Source: Wenzhouxiangella sp.
GTDB taxonomy: Bacteria > Pseudomonadota > Gammaproteobacteria > Xanthomonadales > Wenzhouxiangellaceae
Direction of reading: 5' to 3'
DNA: 64,000 nucleotides
Assembly: GCA_007134485.1 (NCBI GenBank)
Contig: SLKT01000099.1
Span: 1 to 64,000 of the forward strand
Shown: one piece after another, positions 1 to 9,919 of the stretch
Layout: the number at the start of each line of letters is the position of its first letter
Position numbering within the stretch: the first letter of the stretch is position 1
Program-made: the position numbers and the translations under genes
The notes under the pieces: model-generated
The model's database searches: none
What the model was told of the DNA's origin: nothing
What the model saw: the letters and a program-made list of their open reading frames with translations, nothing else

Positions 1-846
1 GCCATCTGCAACTGCGGTCAGCAAGCCCTGGGCCTGAACATATTCCATCACCTTGGGGAGATCGATTTTGTCTCTCGGGTCGGCCGCCCGGTTCAGCGCC
101 AGGGCGTCGGCTTCGATGACCCAGGTGCCCTGGCCGCGCAGGTCAACCACCAGCCACTCCATGCCATCCGGGGCCGCCTGTCCGTGCCATTCCGGCTGGA
201 AGCTGGCGCCCATCATGCCAATGGTCATCAGGTCATTGCTTTTTACCGAACCCGACGGTGCAGGCATTGAAGCCGCGTCGCGGTCGCTCTGCCCCATCAG
301 CACGACGACGGCCGGCGCGAACTCGTCATGGTAATAGCGCAGCGACAGCGACTCGATACCCTCTGCCGGAACCGGGTAGACCAGTCGGCCGCCCATACCT
401 TCTCCAATTCGACCAAGTATAAAATTGTCGTCCATGGCACCGTCGTCATCTTCGAACAGTACCCGACGGGTCACCAGTTCCCCGTTGACCAGCAGGTAGA
501 GCTGGCGTCGCACGGACGCGATCAGAATTTCCTCACGGTAGTCCAGATCGAACAGCAGGTCCGCCGGCATGCGGTTTTCAACCCGCGCATCCATGACAAG
601 CCAGTGCTGACCCGGCGGTGGTGCCTGGCCGGCATATCGATCCCGCAGCTCAATGCCGGTCACCCTGAAATGCAGCGCACGGTTACAGCCCTCGGCCGAC
701 AGACTGTGCGAGGAATCAAGCGCCAGATCAACCGCGTTCAGCCGCGCTGGCAGTTCACCAGCCTGGCTGGCGGACAGGCTCAAAATCAGCGCCAGAAGGA
801 TTAAGCCGATGGCATGGCAGTGTCGAAAGGATTGGTTGTTCAGCAT
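1..846 (-). CDS. hypothetical secreted protein (3' end runs off the window)
   Basis: Open minus-strand frame from ATG at 846 to the window edge: MLNNQSFRHCHAIGLILLALILSLSASQAGELPARLNAVDLAL..., with a signal peptide; 12 bp downstream of the transglutaminase-like gene. Missing from the ORF track because it has no stop inside the window. Confidence 0.7.
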   Translation of the reverse strand, partial: MLNNQSFRHCHAIGLILLALILSLSASQAGELPARLNAVDLALDSSHSLSAEGCNRALHFRVTGIELRDRYAGQAPPPGQHWLVMDARVENRMPADLLFDLDYREEILIASVRRQLYLLVNGELVTRRVLFEDDDGAMDDNFILGRIGEGMGGRLVYPVPAEGIESLSLRYYHDEFAPAVVVLMGQSDRDAASMPAPSGSVKSNDLMTIGMMGASFQPEWHGQAAPDGMEWLVVDLRGQGTWVIEADALALNRAADPRDKIDLPKVMEYVQAQGLLTAVADG

Positions 847-857
847 GGATTTATTCC

Positions 858-3230
858 CTAGCATGGATCCGGGGCCAGATCGTTCACCCCCGCGCCACTG
901 AAATGGCCAATGACCTCGCCCAGGGCCAATTGGTAGACCAGAGACTCCGGAAACCAGCCAAGTAGCTCCAGGTACTCTTTGTACAACGCCCCCAGCCCCT
1001 TCTTGACCAACACCTTGGCACCCTCGCGCATGATGCAGCATTGCATGGCCTCGGCAGGCCGGCCCGGCACCAGGCATTTCCAGACTGTGAGGATGAACGA
1101 GACCGCGGAGCGCGCGTTGTTGATCGCCTTCCACTGCGTAATTAAAGTCTCGACCAGGGACTGACCGCGACCGTGAGCACCAATGCCCAGGGTGGTCCCG
1201 GTGGCCGGGTCAATCCGCCACCAGGTCAGGTCCTCGACCCGATGTGGATCAGCCGGCAGCACGATCTGGTTGCCTGCAGCCAGCGCCTGGTTGAGGTAAG
1301 CCGCCGTATTCGGCGACACGGCTTCCAGTTGAACAACATTCAGGGGCTGCCATGGAGTCGTATCCAGGGCCTGGCCGAACGCCAGGCTGGCATTGATCAC
1401 GCGCCCTTCAGTGTCCAGCAACCTGGCTTCCAGGGCCGTGTCGATCACACCCTGGGTCAGCCGGACATGGCGCGCATCGGCACCACTGTCACCGATGACT
1501 TCCACTCGGTTGTCGATGATATCGAAGCCGAGGGTCAACACGGGTCCGTCCGCCGAACCATCCAGGCGTTCGAAGGTGGTAAGCAGATTCAGGCGCGTCA
1601 GGGCGATGCGATCCCCATATGGGCTTAGCGTGTGTCGCAGGGAGACCAGACTGACCAGGTCGGCCGGAGCGGGGTTCAGGGCTTCGATGGCCTTGCCGGT
1701 CAATTCCAGGCTGTCGCGACGCAAGGCATGCACCGCGCCCAGCATGGCACGGCGGTTGGCCAGGATATCGTGCAGGATATGACCCACCGCGTAGGCCGCT
1801 GGCCACCAACTGCTTTGGGCCATGATTTCGGTGGACGAAAACATGCCTAGCGCACGGGCCTCGCGAACAGCATCCGAAAACTCAAAATCCCGAGGCCGTT
1901 CTGCGCGCCGATGCGGACCGACCACGTCCATCAGGCTGCGCTCGAAGGTTTCGGCCTGCCGTCCAGGCGCATTGACAGTCAGGCGCAAAAATACCGCCGT
2001 CAATTCAGGTGTCGGGCGCGCTTCCTCGCCATGGCCCCGGCCCAACTGGCCCAGCAGGCCGCTGGCTTGCTCCATCAATTCAGCTTGCGCCAAGCGTCCG
2101 AGCTGGTCCACCACGCTGCCATCAATTCGGATGGCCTTTTGCACTACCGGCTTGCCGCCAATGGCCAGAAAGGGAACCCATTCATCCTCTTCCAGCAGCA
2201 GCCTGTTCATGCGGTCATGAATGTTGTCATAATCGTTGCCGTCGATCTGGCCCATCAGGGTGGTTTCCTCGGGCAGTCCGGACGGGTGCATTTCCAGCAC
2301 CAGGGGCTGCCCCGGCAAGTCCATTGCGGGCACTTCGTGGCTGAGCGCTGTTCGCTCCCTGAGGCGTCCACGCTCAAGGCGCTCGGCGACGACCTCGAAT
2401 GCCAGCACATGCATAGCCTCTGTCGGAAGATCCTCAGCCCAGAGAGTATCGAAATGCCCCTGGTGAAGGCGATTGTCTGGCTGAAGTGTGGGCAGCGATG
2501 GATCCAGATCGGTCCAGCCATGCCGGGTGCGTAACTGGACCCACCAGTGATCGGCCAGCGCGGCTTGTCGTTGACCGGTTTCTGCCGGGTCCGGCCCGGA
2601 CCAGTCAATCTGGGCGGCCAGTGCCTGGCTCTGTCGTTTGATTTCGCCGGAAAATTGCTCGCGCATGGCCAGAGCCTGCTGCTCCTGGGCCCGGGCGCGA
2701 TCGCCCAGTGTATTGGCATCGGTGCCCATCTGTCGGGCAAGCTCTCGGTAGATATCCTCCTTGTCAGCACTACTGACCGGCCGCGCTGGCGCACTGTCGG
2801 AATGGGGTAACGTCTCAAGTTGCGCAACAGCGTCCTGGTCCAGTGTGGCGTGGGCCAGGCGAACCTGGTGGCCGGCAGTCTCAAGCAGCTTCGCCAGCAG
2901 CAAGGCACGATCCAAATGACTGCCACCCAGTTCCATCAAGGTCCCGCGCGGCCCTTTTAGCGCGCCCTGGTAGGGCAACAATCGGGTCTGGTCACGAACC
3001 CAGGCGAACAGGTCATAGGGATCATCACCAATAAGAGCCTGGCGGGCGGCGACGTTAAACTGCTCGGTCGGCGCCTGATCCAGGGCGAAACTGACGGTGC
3101 GATAGAACTCATGCAGGTCGCGCTCGACGGCCTGGAAGCGATCAGCCGGATCAGCAAAGCAGGCATCAGCCGCGACCTGAAAACTGGCCATCATCAACAG
3201 CACGGCAACGGGTACTCGAAAACTAACCAT
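858..3230 (-). CDS. secreted transglutaminase-like domain protein
   Basis: 790 aa with N-terminal signal peptide (MVSFRVPVAVLLMMASFQVAADA); transglutaminase-core-like segment GGSHLDRALLLAKLLETAGHQVRLAHATLD ... HWWVQLRTRHGWTDLDPSLP. Confidence 0.65.
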   Translation of the reverse strand: MVSFRVPVAVLLMMASFQVAADACFADPADRFQAVERDLHEFYRTVSFALDQAPTEQFNVAARQALIGDDPYDLFAWVRDQTRLLPYQGALKGPRGTLMELGGSHLDRALLLAKLLETAGHQVRLAHATLDQDAVAQLETLPHSDSAPARPVSSADKEDIYRELARQMGTDANTLGDRARAQEQQALAMREQFSGEIKRQSQALAAQIDWSGPDPAETGQRQAALADHWWVQLRTRHGWTDLDPSLPTLQPDNRLHQGHFDTLWAEDLPTEAMHVLAFEVVAERLERGRLRERTALSHEVPAMDLPGQPLVLEMHPSGLPEETTLMGQIDGNDYDNIHDRMNRLLLEEDEWVPFLAIGGKPVVQKAIRIDGSVVDQLGRLAQAELMEQASGLLGQLGRGHGEEARPTPELTAVFLRLTVNAPGRQAETFERSLMDVVGPHRRAERPRDFEFSDAVREARALGMFSSTEIMAQSSWWPAAYAVGHILHDILANRRAMLGAVHALRRDSLELTGKAIEALNPAPADLVSLVSLRHTLSPYGDRIALTRLNLLTTFERLDGSADGPVLTLGFDIIDNRVEVIGDSGADARHVRLTQGVIDTALEARLLDTEGRVINASLAFGQALDTTPWQPLNVVQLEAVSPNTAAYLNQALAAGNQIVLPADPHRVEDLTWWRIDPATGTTLGIGAHGRGQSLVETLITQWKAINNARSAVSFILTVWKCLVPGRPAEAMQCCIMREGAKVLVKKGLGALYKEYLELLGWFPESLVYQLALGEVIGHFSGAGVNDLAPDPC

Positions 3231-3233
3231 GTC

Positions 3234-6200
3234 TCATCTTCCTTGTTGGGACAGCCCGATCTCCAGGACCTGCTCCGGCAGGATACGAATATCGCGACGT
3301 TGGTCACCGACACTGGTCTCGATGATCAGTTCGTAGTTGCCCGGGTCCAGCCTGACCCGCTCATGATCGACCCGACCACGGCCCACTTCGTTACCCGCTG
3401 CATCGACCACACGAAATTCAGCCGCCAGGGCCTGGGCCATTCCTTCAATCAACTGCTCGTCATCCTGACTGTCAAAATAGTATCCGCCGCCGGCTTTGGC
3501 GAAACGCTCGAACTCAGCCTGCAGGCCAATTTCATCGATATGGAAACCGACGATATTGAGGCGAACGTCAATGCCTGTATCAATCAAGTCGGCTACCGCT
3601 TGCTCGACGTCACCATCACAGGTCTCTTCGCCGTCGGTCAGCATGATGACCAGTCGCCGCTGATCCTCGAACCCCTTGAGATCATCGACAACGGCATTGA
3701 GCGAAGCCGCCAGCGGCGTGCGCGCCAGGTTGATTGCCTGGATGGCATCGATGGCACGGTATACATCGGCCTGATTGCCTGCGGCCGGCGCGACCAGCAG
3801 TTCGGTTTCGCAACTGTGCGGCTCGGTGTGACCATATGCCCGCAGCGCGATCGGTACCTGCTCCGGGACGCGCTCATCGAGCACCTCGCGCACGATCCGT
3901 TTGGCCACATCGATTCTGCGGCCGCCGGTCATGCGTCTTAGCATCGACCCGGATGCATCGAAAATGAGATGGACGACTCCAGCACCAATAACAGGCACAT
4001 CACCAGCCGTCACGGCCAGGTAGCCTGGTTTCGGCGGTGATTGCCAGGCGCTTTCGACATCAAGTCCAAAGCGCGTCGGCTGGCGCAGTTCACGCATGGC
4101 GGCTTCGAAACCGCGCACCAGATCAGTGCGTCCGATTGCGTAGCGATAGTTGCCGTTTCCGGCGTTGGCCCAGGATTTCATCAGGTTCTGGTACCAGCGA
4201 TTCTCCTTGATATCAACCCGGTTGCCATGATTGATTTCCAGGGCAAAGATACGTGGTCGGACACGTTCAAGATCGTTCCAGACAGCGAGATCTCTGCCTA
4301 ACACCTCGGCATCAGTAATCAGGAAGATCACATGCTCGCCATCGCGCCGTTCGAGCGCACGGCTGGCAGCAATCATTGCTGGCTCGGAATCGGAGGAGTT
4401 AAAAGCATTGTTGTAAATGGCCAGGGTGGCGGTGATTTCCGCAGGATATTCCGCCCAGTCATGAATCAGCATCGGGCCACCCAGCGGCATCAGGTTGGCC
4501 ACTTCCTTGCCCGGTTGAAGGCCCTGGGCAAAACGCCCAAGCGCCTGGTAAATGGCGGGCTGGTGAGCGGCGACGCTGCCGCTGCCATCCCACAGAAAAG
4601 CAATCGACCGGGGCGGCATTTCAACATCAAGGCGGTACTCGCCCGGTTCCAGGCCGAAGGCACTGGCGACCCGGCGACCATCCTGGCCACTGAACTCCAG
4701 TTCAATGCTGTCTCCGGCAGGCCCGATCAGCCTGGCACGCAGGCGGCCGGCCATGCTCTCGTCCAGGGTAAAGCGCAAGGTGTTGTCGCCTTCGGCCAGT
4801 TCGACGCGGTAGCTGCGCACATCACCCGGCTCGTCAAGTTCGGCTGTTATTCGACTGGACATCGGCATGGACAACGGCCTGGGGCTGTCCGGCGAACTGT
4901 TGCGATCCTCCACCGTGGCAATGGATTGGGCATCGGGCTCCCATGGACCGTGCTGGCCATCCATGCCCCAGTAGGCCAGCGCCGAGTAGCCACTACCCAG
5001 CGGGTCGGCCTCGTAGGCCCGGATATCGGCTGGAATGCGCCATAGGTTAGTGTCACCGGACTCCGGAACGGCGATCACCAGGCGCAGGTAGCGTACTTCC
5101 GGTGGCTGATCGGCAAATTCGAATTCAGCCTGCATCTGCTCACCACGCTCAAGGACCCAGTCGCCGTGATCAAGCCATGGCCCCAGCGGACTCTCGGTGC
5201 TGGTGTAAACCCGTACCTTGTCGATCAACTCGCCGTCATGGTCAGGACTGTCTTGCCAGACCAGCGTGTCCAGCCGCGCAACCCGATGCTGGAGGAAGCC
5301 AAAGGCTACATCGATACTGCGCCCGCGAATTCGCTGCCCACGATGGGCCTGAGTCCCGCCCCATGGAAAATCATCGGCAGTACCGCCTGCAGGGCGAGTG
5401 TATATCCAATGACCACCCAGCGGCTCGGCGAGCAGATTACGTTTTGCATCTGCCAGCGGGCCGGCAGGTTGACCGAGGACGCGAAACAGGCCCGTCCCCG
5501 TGGTCCGCTGTCCGCCCCAGGCGGAACGCGGGCGAACCTGCACGTACTGCGCGTGAACCGGGGTTGGCAGCGCGAAGAACTGTTCACCATCCCCGGCCTC
5601 CAGCGTGATGGTCTTGCCGTGTGGTAGGTCATCGGGTTGATTGCCCCAGCGAATCTCCACTTCGCGCCAGCGGTTGTTTATGTTGTGGCGTGAGCGCTGG
5701 TTAAAGACGAACGCGTGTAATTCGCCGCCCTCGCCGGCCAGTCGCAGCGGCGGTAGTGCCTCACCCATGTCGCGCCAGTCCATCGAACTGCCGCCGGCGG
5801 CCATGCCGTCGTTGAGGAACTGGAGGAAGACCCGCCTACCATCCCGGCCCCAGCGTTCAGCAGCCATTTCCCCGGTCAGCGGGTTCACGAATTGCGCTCC
5901 AAACGCGCCCCAGGCCAGGTCAACCAGGCCATGAAAGGGTTGGGCATTAGTTGAAGCCAACTCTGGACGCACCGGATCAATCCGGGGAACGATGCTCGCT
6001 GACGCGCTGGCCTGGCTATTGGCAGCGGCTGCAAACAGGGTCAGGGGCGCATCATCGGGCAGGTCCGGAGGTGCAACCAGTTCAAAATCAATGACCTTGC
6101 TTTCATCTGCACGAAGCACGACCGTTTCATCCAGGCCTTCCACGGTCCACCCGTGATGGGTGGCATGAACCTGGATAGGCAGTTCCAGCGACTCGTTTTC

Positions 6201-8576
6201 TTCATTGCGAATCTCGAACCGGGCACCGATACGCTGGGCAAGGGGCGTATAGGCGGCTATTCGGTCCGTCAACAGTGTCAGGCTGACCTGGACCGCGGCG
6301 TCGCTGGTGGCAACCAACGCCTCATCGTCAACCCGGAATTCCTGGTCCTGGCGGGCACGCAACTGCAGGTACCACTGGGTGCCACCTGGCAAGGTGGTGG
6401 CATAAGCGTCCTTATCGTCGAGCGCCGCCAGATTCAGGCTACTGCCATGGCCGTCAATGACCTGGTCTTGCCGGAATAAACGACGAGTGATGTGGATAAC
6501 GATGTCTCGATCTTCCTCAGTCACCGGCAAGGCCACGTATTCCAGGCGTGACCCGAGATCGCCCAGGGTCCTTTGATAGACACCATCACCTGGGAAGGGC
6601 AAAGCCAGCCAGGGTCGTGGATTGAACGGATGAGCGTCATGGCCGGACCAAGGGTGATCGAAATCAACCCGAAGTGCGTAATCGTCGCCAGGGTCGGCAC
6701 TGCCGGTCACCTTCAGGCGGTAGTCACCCTCGGGAACCACGCTGGTGAAGCGGGTGCGCTGTTCAATTTCCGGAGTGAGCAGAAGGCGCTGACTGCCCCA
6801 CCTGACTTCAAGTTGTGCACTGCCTCCGGCTGGAGGATCGAGATCAAAGACCAACCGATTGCGGCCTGGCGAGTACAGGTAGAAATGGTCCTCATCGCGT
6901 GGTGAATAGAAACTGCCACGCATGACCTGCCCAATTTGCATTGCATTGGCCGATTCGGGATCATCATTGGGTTCACGTTCCCGGCCGGGCTCAGGCTGGC
7001 CGAGTGCCGTGGTCACCAGACGGTAGCTGCTGTCTTCACCTTCCACGCGAACCCGGTAGTGTCCGGGCAACAGCCATTGACCATCCAGCAGCATCGCCCC
7101 ACTGTCGGTAGATCGCCGGCCGCGGCTGTCACTGGCCACTGCACCGCGCACACCCACCCGGTGCAGTTCCAGCCGGGTGATGTTCTCGCCATCGACTTCA
7201 ACCTGCCACAACTGCGGCTCCCCGCCCAGGTGCCAGTCGAACCAGGCTGAGCGACTGTCGCGCAGCCGGCCCTCAACAGACCGCTCGGAACGCAGTGGTG
7301 CCGCCCAGTGAATGGTGTCGTTCGGTTCAATGGCGCGCTGGTCCGGCAACGCCGGACCGGGGCGAAGGGTAATGCCGACACGGCCCGGTTCGGCCCGGCG
7401 AGCGAGTCCCACCCCCAGGCTATAGCTGCCGACGGGAAGCTGCATGTCGTGAAACAGGCCCTCACCGGTGCCGCTCCGGCAGACATTATCACTGCTGCCA
7501 GTCTCCGCCAGGCAGACCGAGGCGACCGTCGCCGCATCACCTGAAAGGTCGATGTTCAGGCTGCCGGCGGCCAGCGCGTCATCGACTGCAAAGCTCAGCC
7601 AGTGACGCTGGCGTGATTCAAGGGGTACTTCGAAAGCAATGCCCGGTTCAATCCAGGCAGCCTCGTCTCGCGAACCGGCGACATCCTGCTGGTGATCGTC
7701 AGGGATCTCGTCAGTCTCCTGGCCGTCCTGGTCGACCTGAATGCCAAAGCGCCCGATCTTCTGACCGTCTCTGCTGCGAACGCGCAAACGGCTGCCCACG
7801 GTCAAGGACTGGCGTGCCCAGACGTGCTGTAATGGCTGATCCTGGGCCAGGTCACCAAGTGGCTTGCCGTCGGCGTCAACAATCATCGCTTCAACATCAC
7901 TACCTAACTCCGACAGGACGGAAATTCGCCACAATTGACCATCTTCATCCAGGGCGAGATCGAAGTCATGTTCCTCGACATCGAGTTGAAAGAACCACTG
8001 GCGGCCCGGGTTGACCTGCAGCGATTCGTTATCTTCAGGGTTGACATTGCCGCGGATGGCAACGCGGCCGGATTCAGTAAAGCTGAGGCGGTAATCGCCG
8101 GTGCTACTTCGGCGTCCCAGGCGAACCAGGTGTTCGCCCGGTGGCACCAGCAGATCGCGCAGGACCCGCGATGGCCGACGCGAGGTGATTTCAACCGCAA
8201 CCAGCCCGGTCTCCTCACCCCGGGTCTCATCCGCCTGTACACCAAACTCCATGACTGCCGATTCGACCTCTTCAGCCGGCCACAACAGCTCAGCCAAAAT
8301 TTCCGAATCGGTTTCGCCCGTCAATTCGAGCGTCCACAAGCGATCTGACTCGGCATCATCGAGTACCCACAAGAAATGGTCGATATCACCGGGCGGCAGT
8401 TCACCGATCAACCGGGCCTGGCCGCGAAAGCTCTGGGCCTGATCAACCGTATCGTTGGGTTCACGCTCAAACAGGGTGCGCGGATACCCGAAACCGGACT
8501 CGACCAGGGCCAAGAGCAAAACCAAAAGGACCAGTGCGGGAATCTGGGATGCAGAAGCGGATTTTTTATGGCTCAT
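3234..8576 (-). CDS. very large secreted protein with two von Willebrand factor A-like domains
   Basis: About 1780 aa; signal peptide at MSHKKSASASQIPALVLLVLLLALVESGFG; MIDAS-type motif VVHLIFDASGSM...LVIMLTDGEETCDGD near the C terminus and a second VWA-like segment RSIAFLWDGSGSV...VIFLITDAEVLG; several REPNDT/EPND segments typical of PPC-like beta domains. Confidence 0.75.
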   Translation of the reverse strand: MSHKKSASASQIPALVLLVLLLALVESGFGYPRTLFEREPNDTVDQAQSFRGQARLIGELPPGDIDHFLWVLDDAESDRLWTLELTGETDSEILAELLWPAEEVESAVMEFGVQADETRGEETGLVAVEITSRRPSRVLRDLLVPPGEHLVRLGRRSSTGDYRLSFTESGRVAIRGNVNPEDNESLQVNPGRQWFFQLDVEEHDFDLALDEDGQLWRISVLSELGSDVEAMIVDADGKPLGDLAQDQPLQHVWARQSLTVGSRLRVRSRDGQKIGRFGIQVDQDGQETDEIPDDHQQDVAGSRDEAAWIEPGIAFEVPLESRQRHWLSFAVDDALAAGSLNIDLSGDAATVASVCLAETGSSDNVCRSGTGEGLFHDMQLPVGSYSLGVGLARRAEPGRVGITLRPGPALPDQRAIEPNDTIHWAAPLRSERSVEGRLRDSRSAWFDWHLGGEPQLWQVEVDGENITRLELHRVGVRGAVASDSRGRRSTDSGAMLLDGQWLLPGHYRVRVEGEDSSYRLVTTALGQPEPGREREPNDDPESANAMQIGQVMRGSFYSPRDEDHFYLYSPGRNRLVFDLDPPAGGSAQLEVRWGSQRLLLTPEIEQRTRFTSVVPEGDYRLKVTGSADPGDDYALRVDFDHPWSGHDAHPFNPRPWLALPFPGDGVYQRTLGDLGSRLEYVALPVTEEDRDIVIHITRRLFRQDQVIDGHGSSLNLAALDDKDAYATTLPGGTQWYLQLRARQDQEFRVDDEALVATSDAAVQVSLTLLTDRIAAYTPLAQRIGARFEIRNEENESLELPIQVHATHHGWTVEGLDETVVLRADESKVIDFELVAPPDLPDDAPLTLFAAAANSQASASASIVPRIDPVRPELASTNAQPFHGLVDLAWGAFGAQFVNPLTGEMAAERWGRDGRRVFLQFLNDGMAAGGSSMDWRDMGEALPPLRLAGEGGELHAFVFNQRSRHNINNRWREVEIRWGNQPDDLPHGKTITLEAGDGEQFFALPTPVHAQYVQVRPRSAWGGQRTTGTGLFRVLGQPAGPLADAKRNLLAEPLGGHWIYTRPAGGTADDFPWGGTQAHRGQRIRGRSIDVAFGFLQHRVARLDTLVWQDSPDHDGELIDKVRVYTSTESPLGPWLDHGDWVLERGEQMQAEFEFADQPPEVRYLRLVIAVPESGDTNLWRIPADIRAYEADPLGSGYSALAYWGMDGQHGPWEPDAQSIATVEDRNSSPDSPRPLSMPMSSRITAELDEPGDVRSYRVELAEGDNTLRFTLDESMAGRLRARLIGPAGDSIELEFSGQDGRRVASAFGLEPGEYRLDVEMPPRSIAFLWDGSGSVAAHQPAIYQALGRFAQGLQPGKEVANLMPLGGPMLIHDWAEYPAEITATLAIYNNAFNSSDSEPAMIAASRALERRDGEHVIFLITDAEVLGRDLAVWNDLERVRPRIFALEINHGNRVDIKENRWYQNLMKSWANAGNGNYRYAIGRTDLVRGFEAAMRELRQPTRFGLDVESAWQSPPKPGYLAVTAGDVPVIGAGVVHLIFDASGSMLRRMTGGRRIDVAKRIVREVLDERVPEQVPIALRAYGHTEPHSCETELLVAPAAGNQADVYRAIDAIQAINLARTPLAASLNAVVDDLKGFEDQRRLVIMLTDGEETCDGDVEQAVADLIDTGIDVRLNIVGFHIDEIGLQAEFERFAKAGGGYYFDSQDDEQLIEGMAQALAAEFRVVDAAGNEVGRGRVDHERVRLDPGNYELIIETSVGDQRRDIRILPEQVLEIGLSQQGR

Positions 8577-8897
8577 ATTTACCCAAACGTAATCGCGACT
8601 CGAATGAGGACAGTCTCCAATAGAAGCACATACACGGTCGGGCGGAGCCGCTTCAGTCTTACGCAATTGTCAATCCCAACGATACCTCAGAGCTGATACT
8701 GATCCTCACCGCGGTACCGGCAGCAGGTATTGGTTCGAGGTTCTCGATTCCACCATACAGCTCGACATCCGCCTCGGAGACGCACCCGATTCAACCAGAT
8801 GCATCGAGATCGCGGAGCCAAGGACAGGGTGGACCAGTAAGCAGATGTCCTCGGACTCGATCTAATTGCGTAATACTTGGATGAGAGGCAATTTCTG

Positions 8898-9088
8898 CTG
8901 GCCACCACCACAGCCAGTGCCGATACCACTATTACCTACCAGGGCCAGCAACAGAACGACAGGGGCCAGTCGACGACAACGTTGATATGACGTTCGCGCT
9001 GTTCGATGCCGAGACCGGCGGAAGGCAGGTCGGTACGGGTCTGGCCTTTTTGGGGGACAGCGATGGAGACGTCCGTTATGTGCGATAA
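8898..9088 (+). pseudogene. remnant of a secreted YQGQ.../FALFDAETGG-type protein (frameshifted)
   Basis: One frame reads LATTTASADTTITYQGQQQND..., then a frame change gives VDDNVDMTFALFDAETGGRQVGTGLAFLGDSDGDVRYVR*. Together these resemble the N-terminal YQGxL...FxLFDAxxGGxxVG module of secreted or fibre-like proteins, split by a frameshift. Confidence 0.4.
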
Positions 9089-9131
9089 ATTCAGCCCGGT
9101 AGTCAATCAGTCGACATCTGGATAGAGCCTC

Positions 9132-9680
9132 ATGTCAAACCACAACCAGCGTGCATGCTTGCTGTTTTCCCTCAATCGCTTCTTGCGGTTGGTCGTTGTG
9201 TCCATGATGGCACTCGCGATGGCTGGGTGTAGCGGCGAACCTTCGGGAAGCGACAACAGCCAGGCCTCGGAGCAAGGTGCAGCGGCCTTGCCTGATGATG
9301 ATGCGACGGAGACCCCTGTACGTCCGGATAATCTGCCTGAACAAATGCCACTGCCCGACGACTACATTGTCATCGCCAGTCGTTCCTCGGTTGGTGCCAC
9401 TTATGGCAAGGACATCACGCTTGTTTTTGCCTTGCCCGGATCTGTAGACGAATGGGTCGAGGTTTACGAAACAGTGGTGCATTCCGAATTTGAATACATC
9501 GAACGAAGAGAGGATGAAGAAGGGAAACCATGGGCTTTCGCCACGCCGGAGTTTGAGCTTGTCAACTTGTATGTCACCAACAACCATGGACTCTTCGATG
9601 GTGGTGCCGTTCCGGATACGTCTGAGTATCCAGTGTTGCTGACACTTACCATGATTGAGAACGCCAGTACGATTCGCTGA
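9132..9680 (+). CDS. hypothetical lipoprotein
   Basis: 182 aa, lipobox MALAMAGC after a hydrophobic N terminus. Confidence 0.65.
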   Translation: MSNHNQRACLLFSLNRFLRLVVVSMMALAMAGCSGEPSGSDNSQASEQGAAALPDDDATETPVRPDNLPEQMPLPDDYIVIASRSSVGATYGKDITLVFALPGSVDEWVEVYETVVHSEFEYIERREDEEGKPWAFATPEFELVNLYVTNNHGLFDGGAVPDTSEYPVLLTLTMIENASTIR

Positions 9681-9919
9681 GCAGGCCATGGCCTGACAAT
9701 GGGGTCTCATCTACGGCTCTCGCGGATTTCTTGCTGCGCCGCCTTGACCTCTCTCGGCTCCATTCCGAGACCGCGTCCCAACTGCCGTGGGGATTAGGTG
9801 TGCAGTCGCAGTAGGTTGTCCCCACCCAGGCCCAGACGACTGATGGGTGTTTTTCCACCGATGCCACCATGGCGTCGGCGCGCTATAAGGGCGGGTTCCT
9901 CGTGTCAGCGTTGTGCCCG

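Noticed and set aside
53-901. Plus-strand ORFs at the left edge (53..334, 328..804, 653..901)
   Set aside because: They lie antisense to a longer minus-strand frame with signal peptide and good codon pattern (1-846); high-GC shadow ORFs.
979-8696. Many plus-strand ORFs opposite the VWA and transglutaminase-like genes
   Set aside because: Low-complexity Arg/Pro/Ser/Gln-rich translations typical of antisense frames in GC-rich DNA.
8687-8929. Small minus-strand ORF (80 aa) upstream of the VWA gene
   Set aside because: No recognisable domain, composition typical of a spurious frame, overlaps the remnant region.
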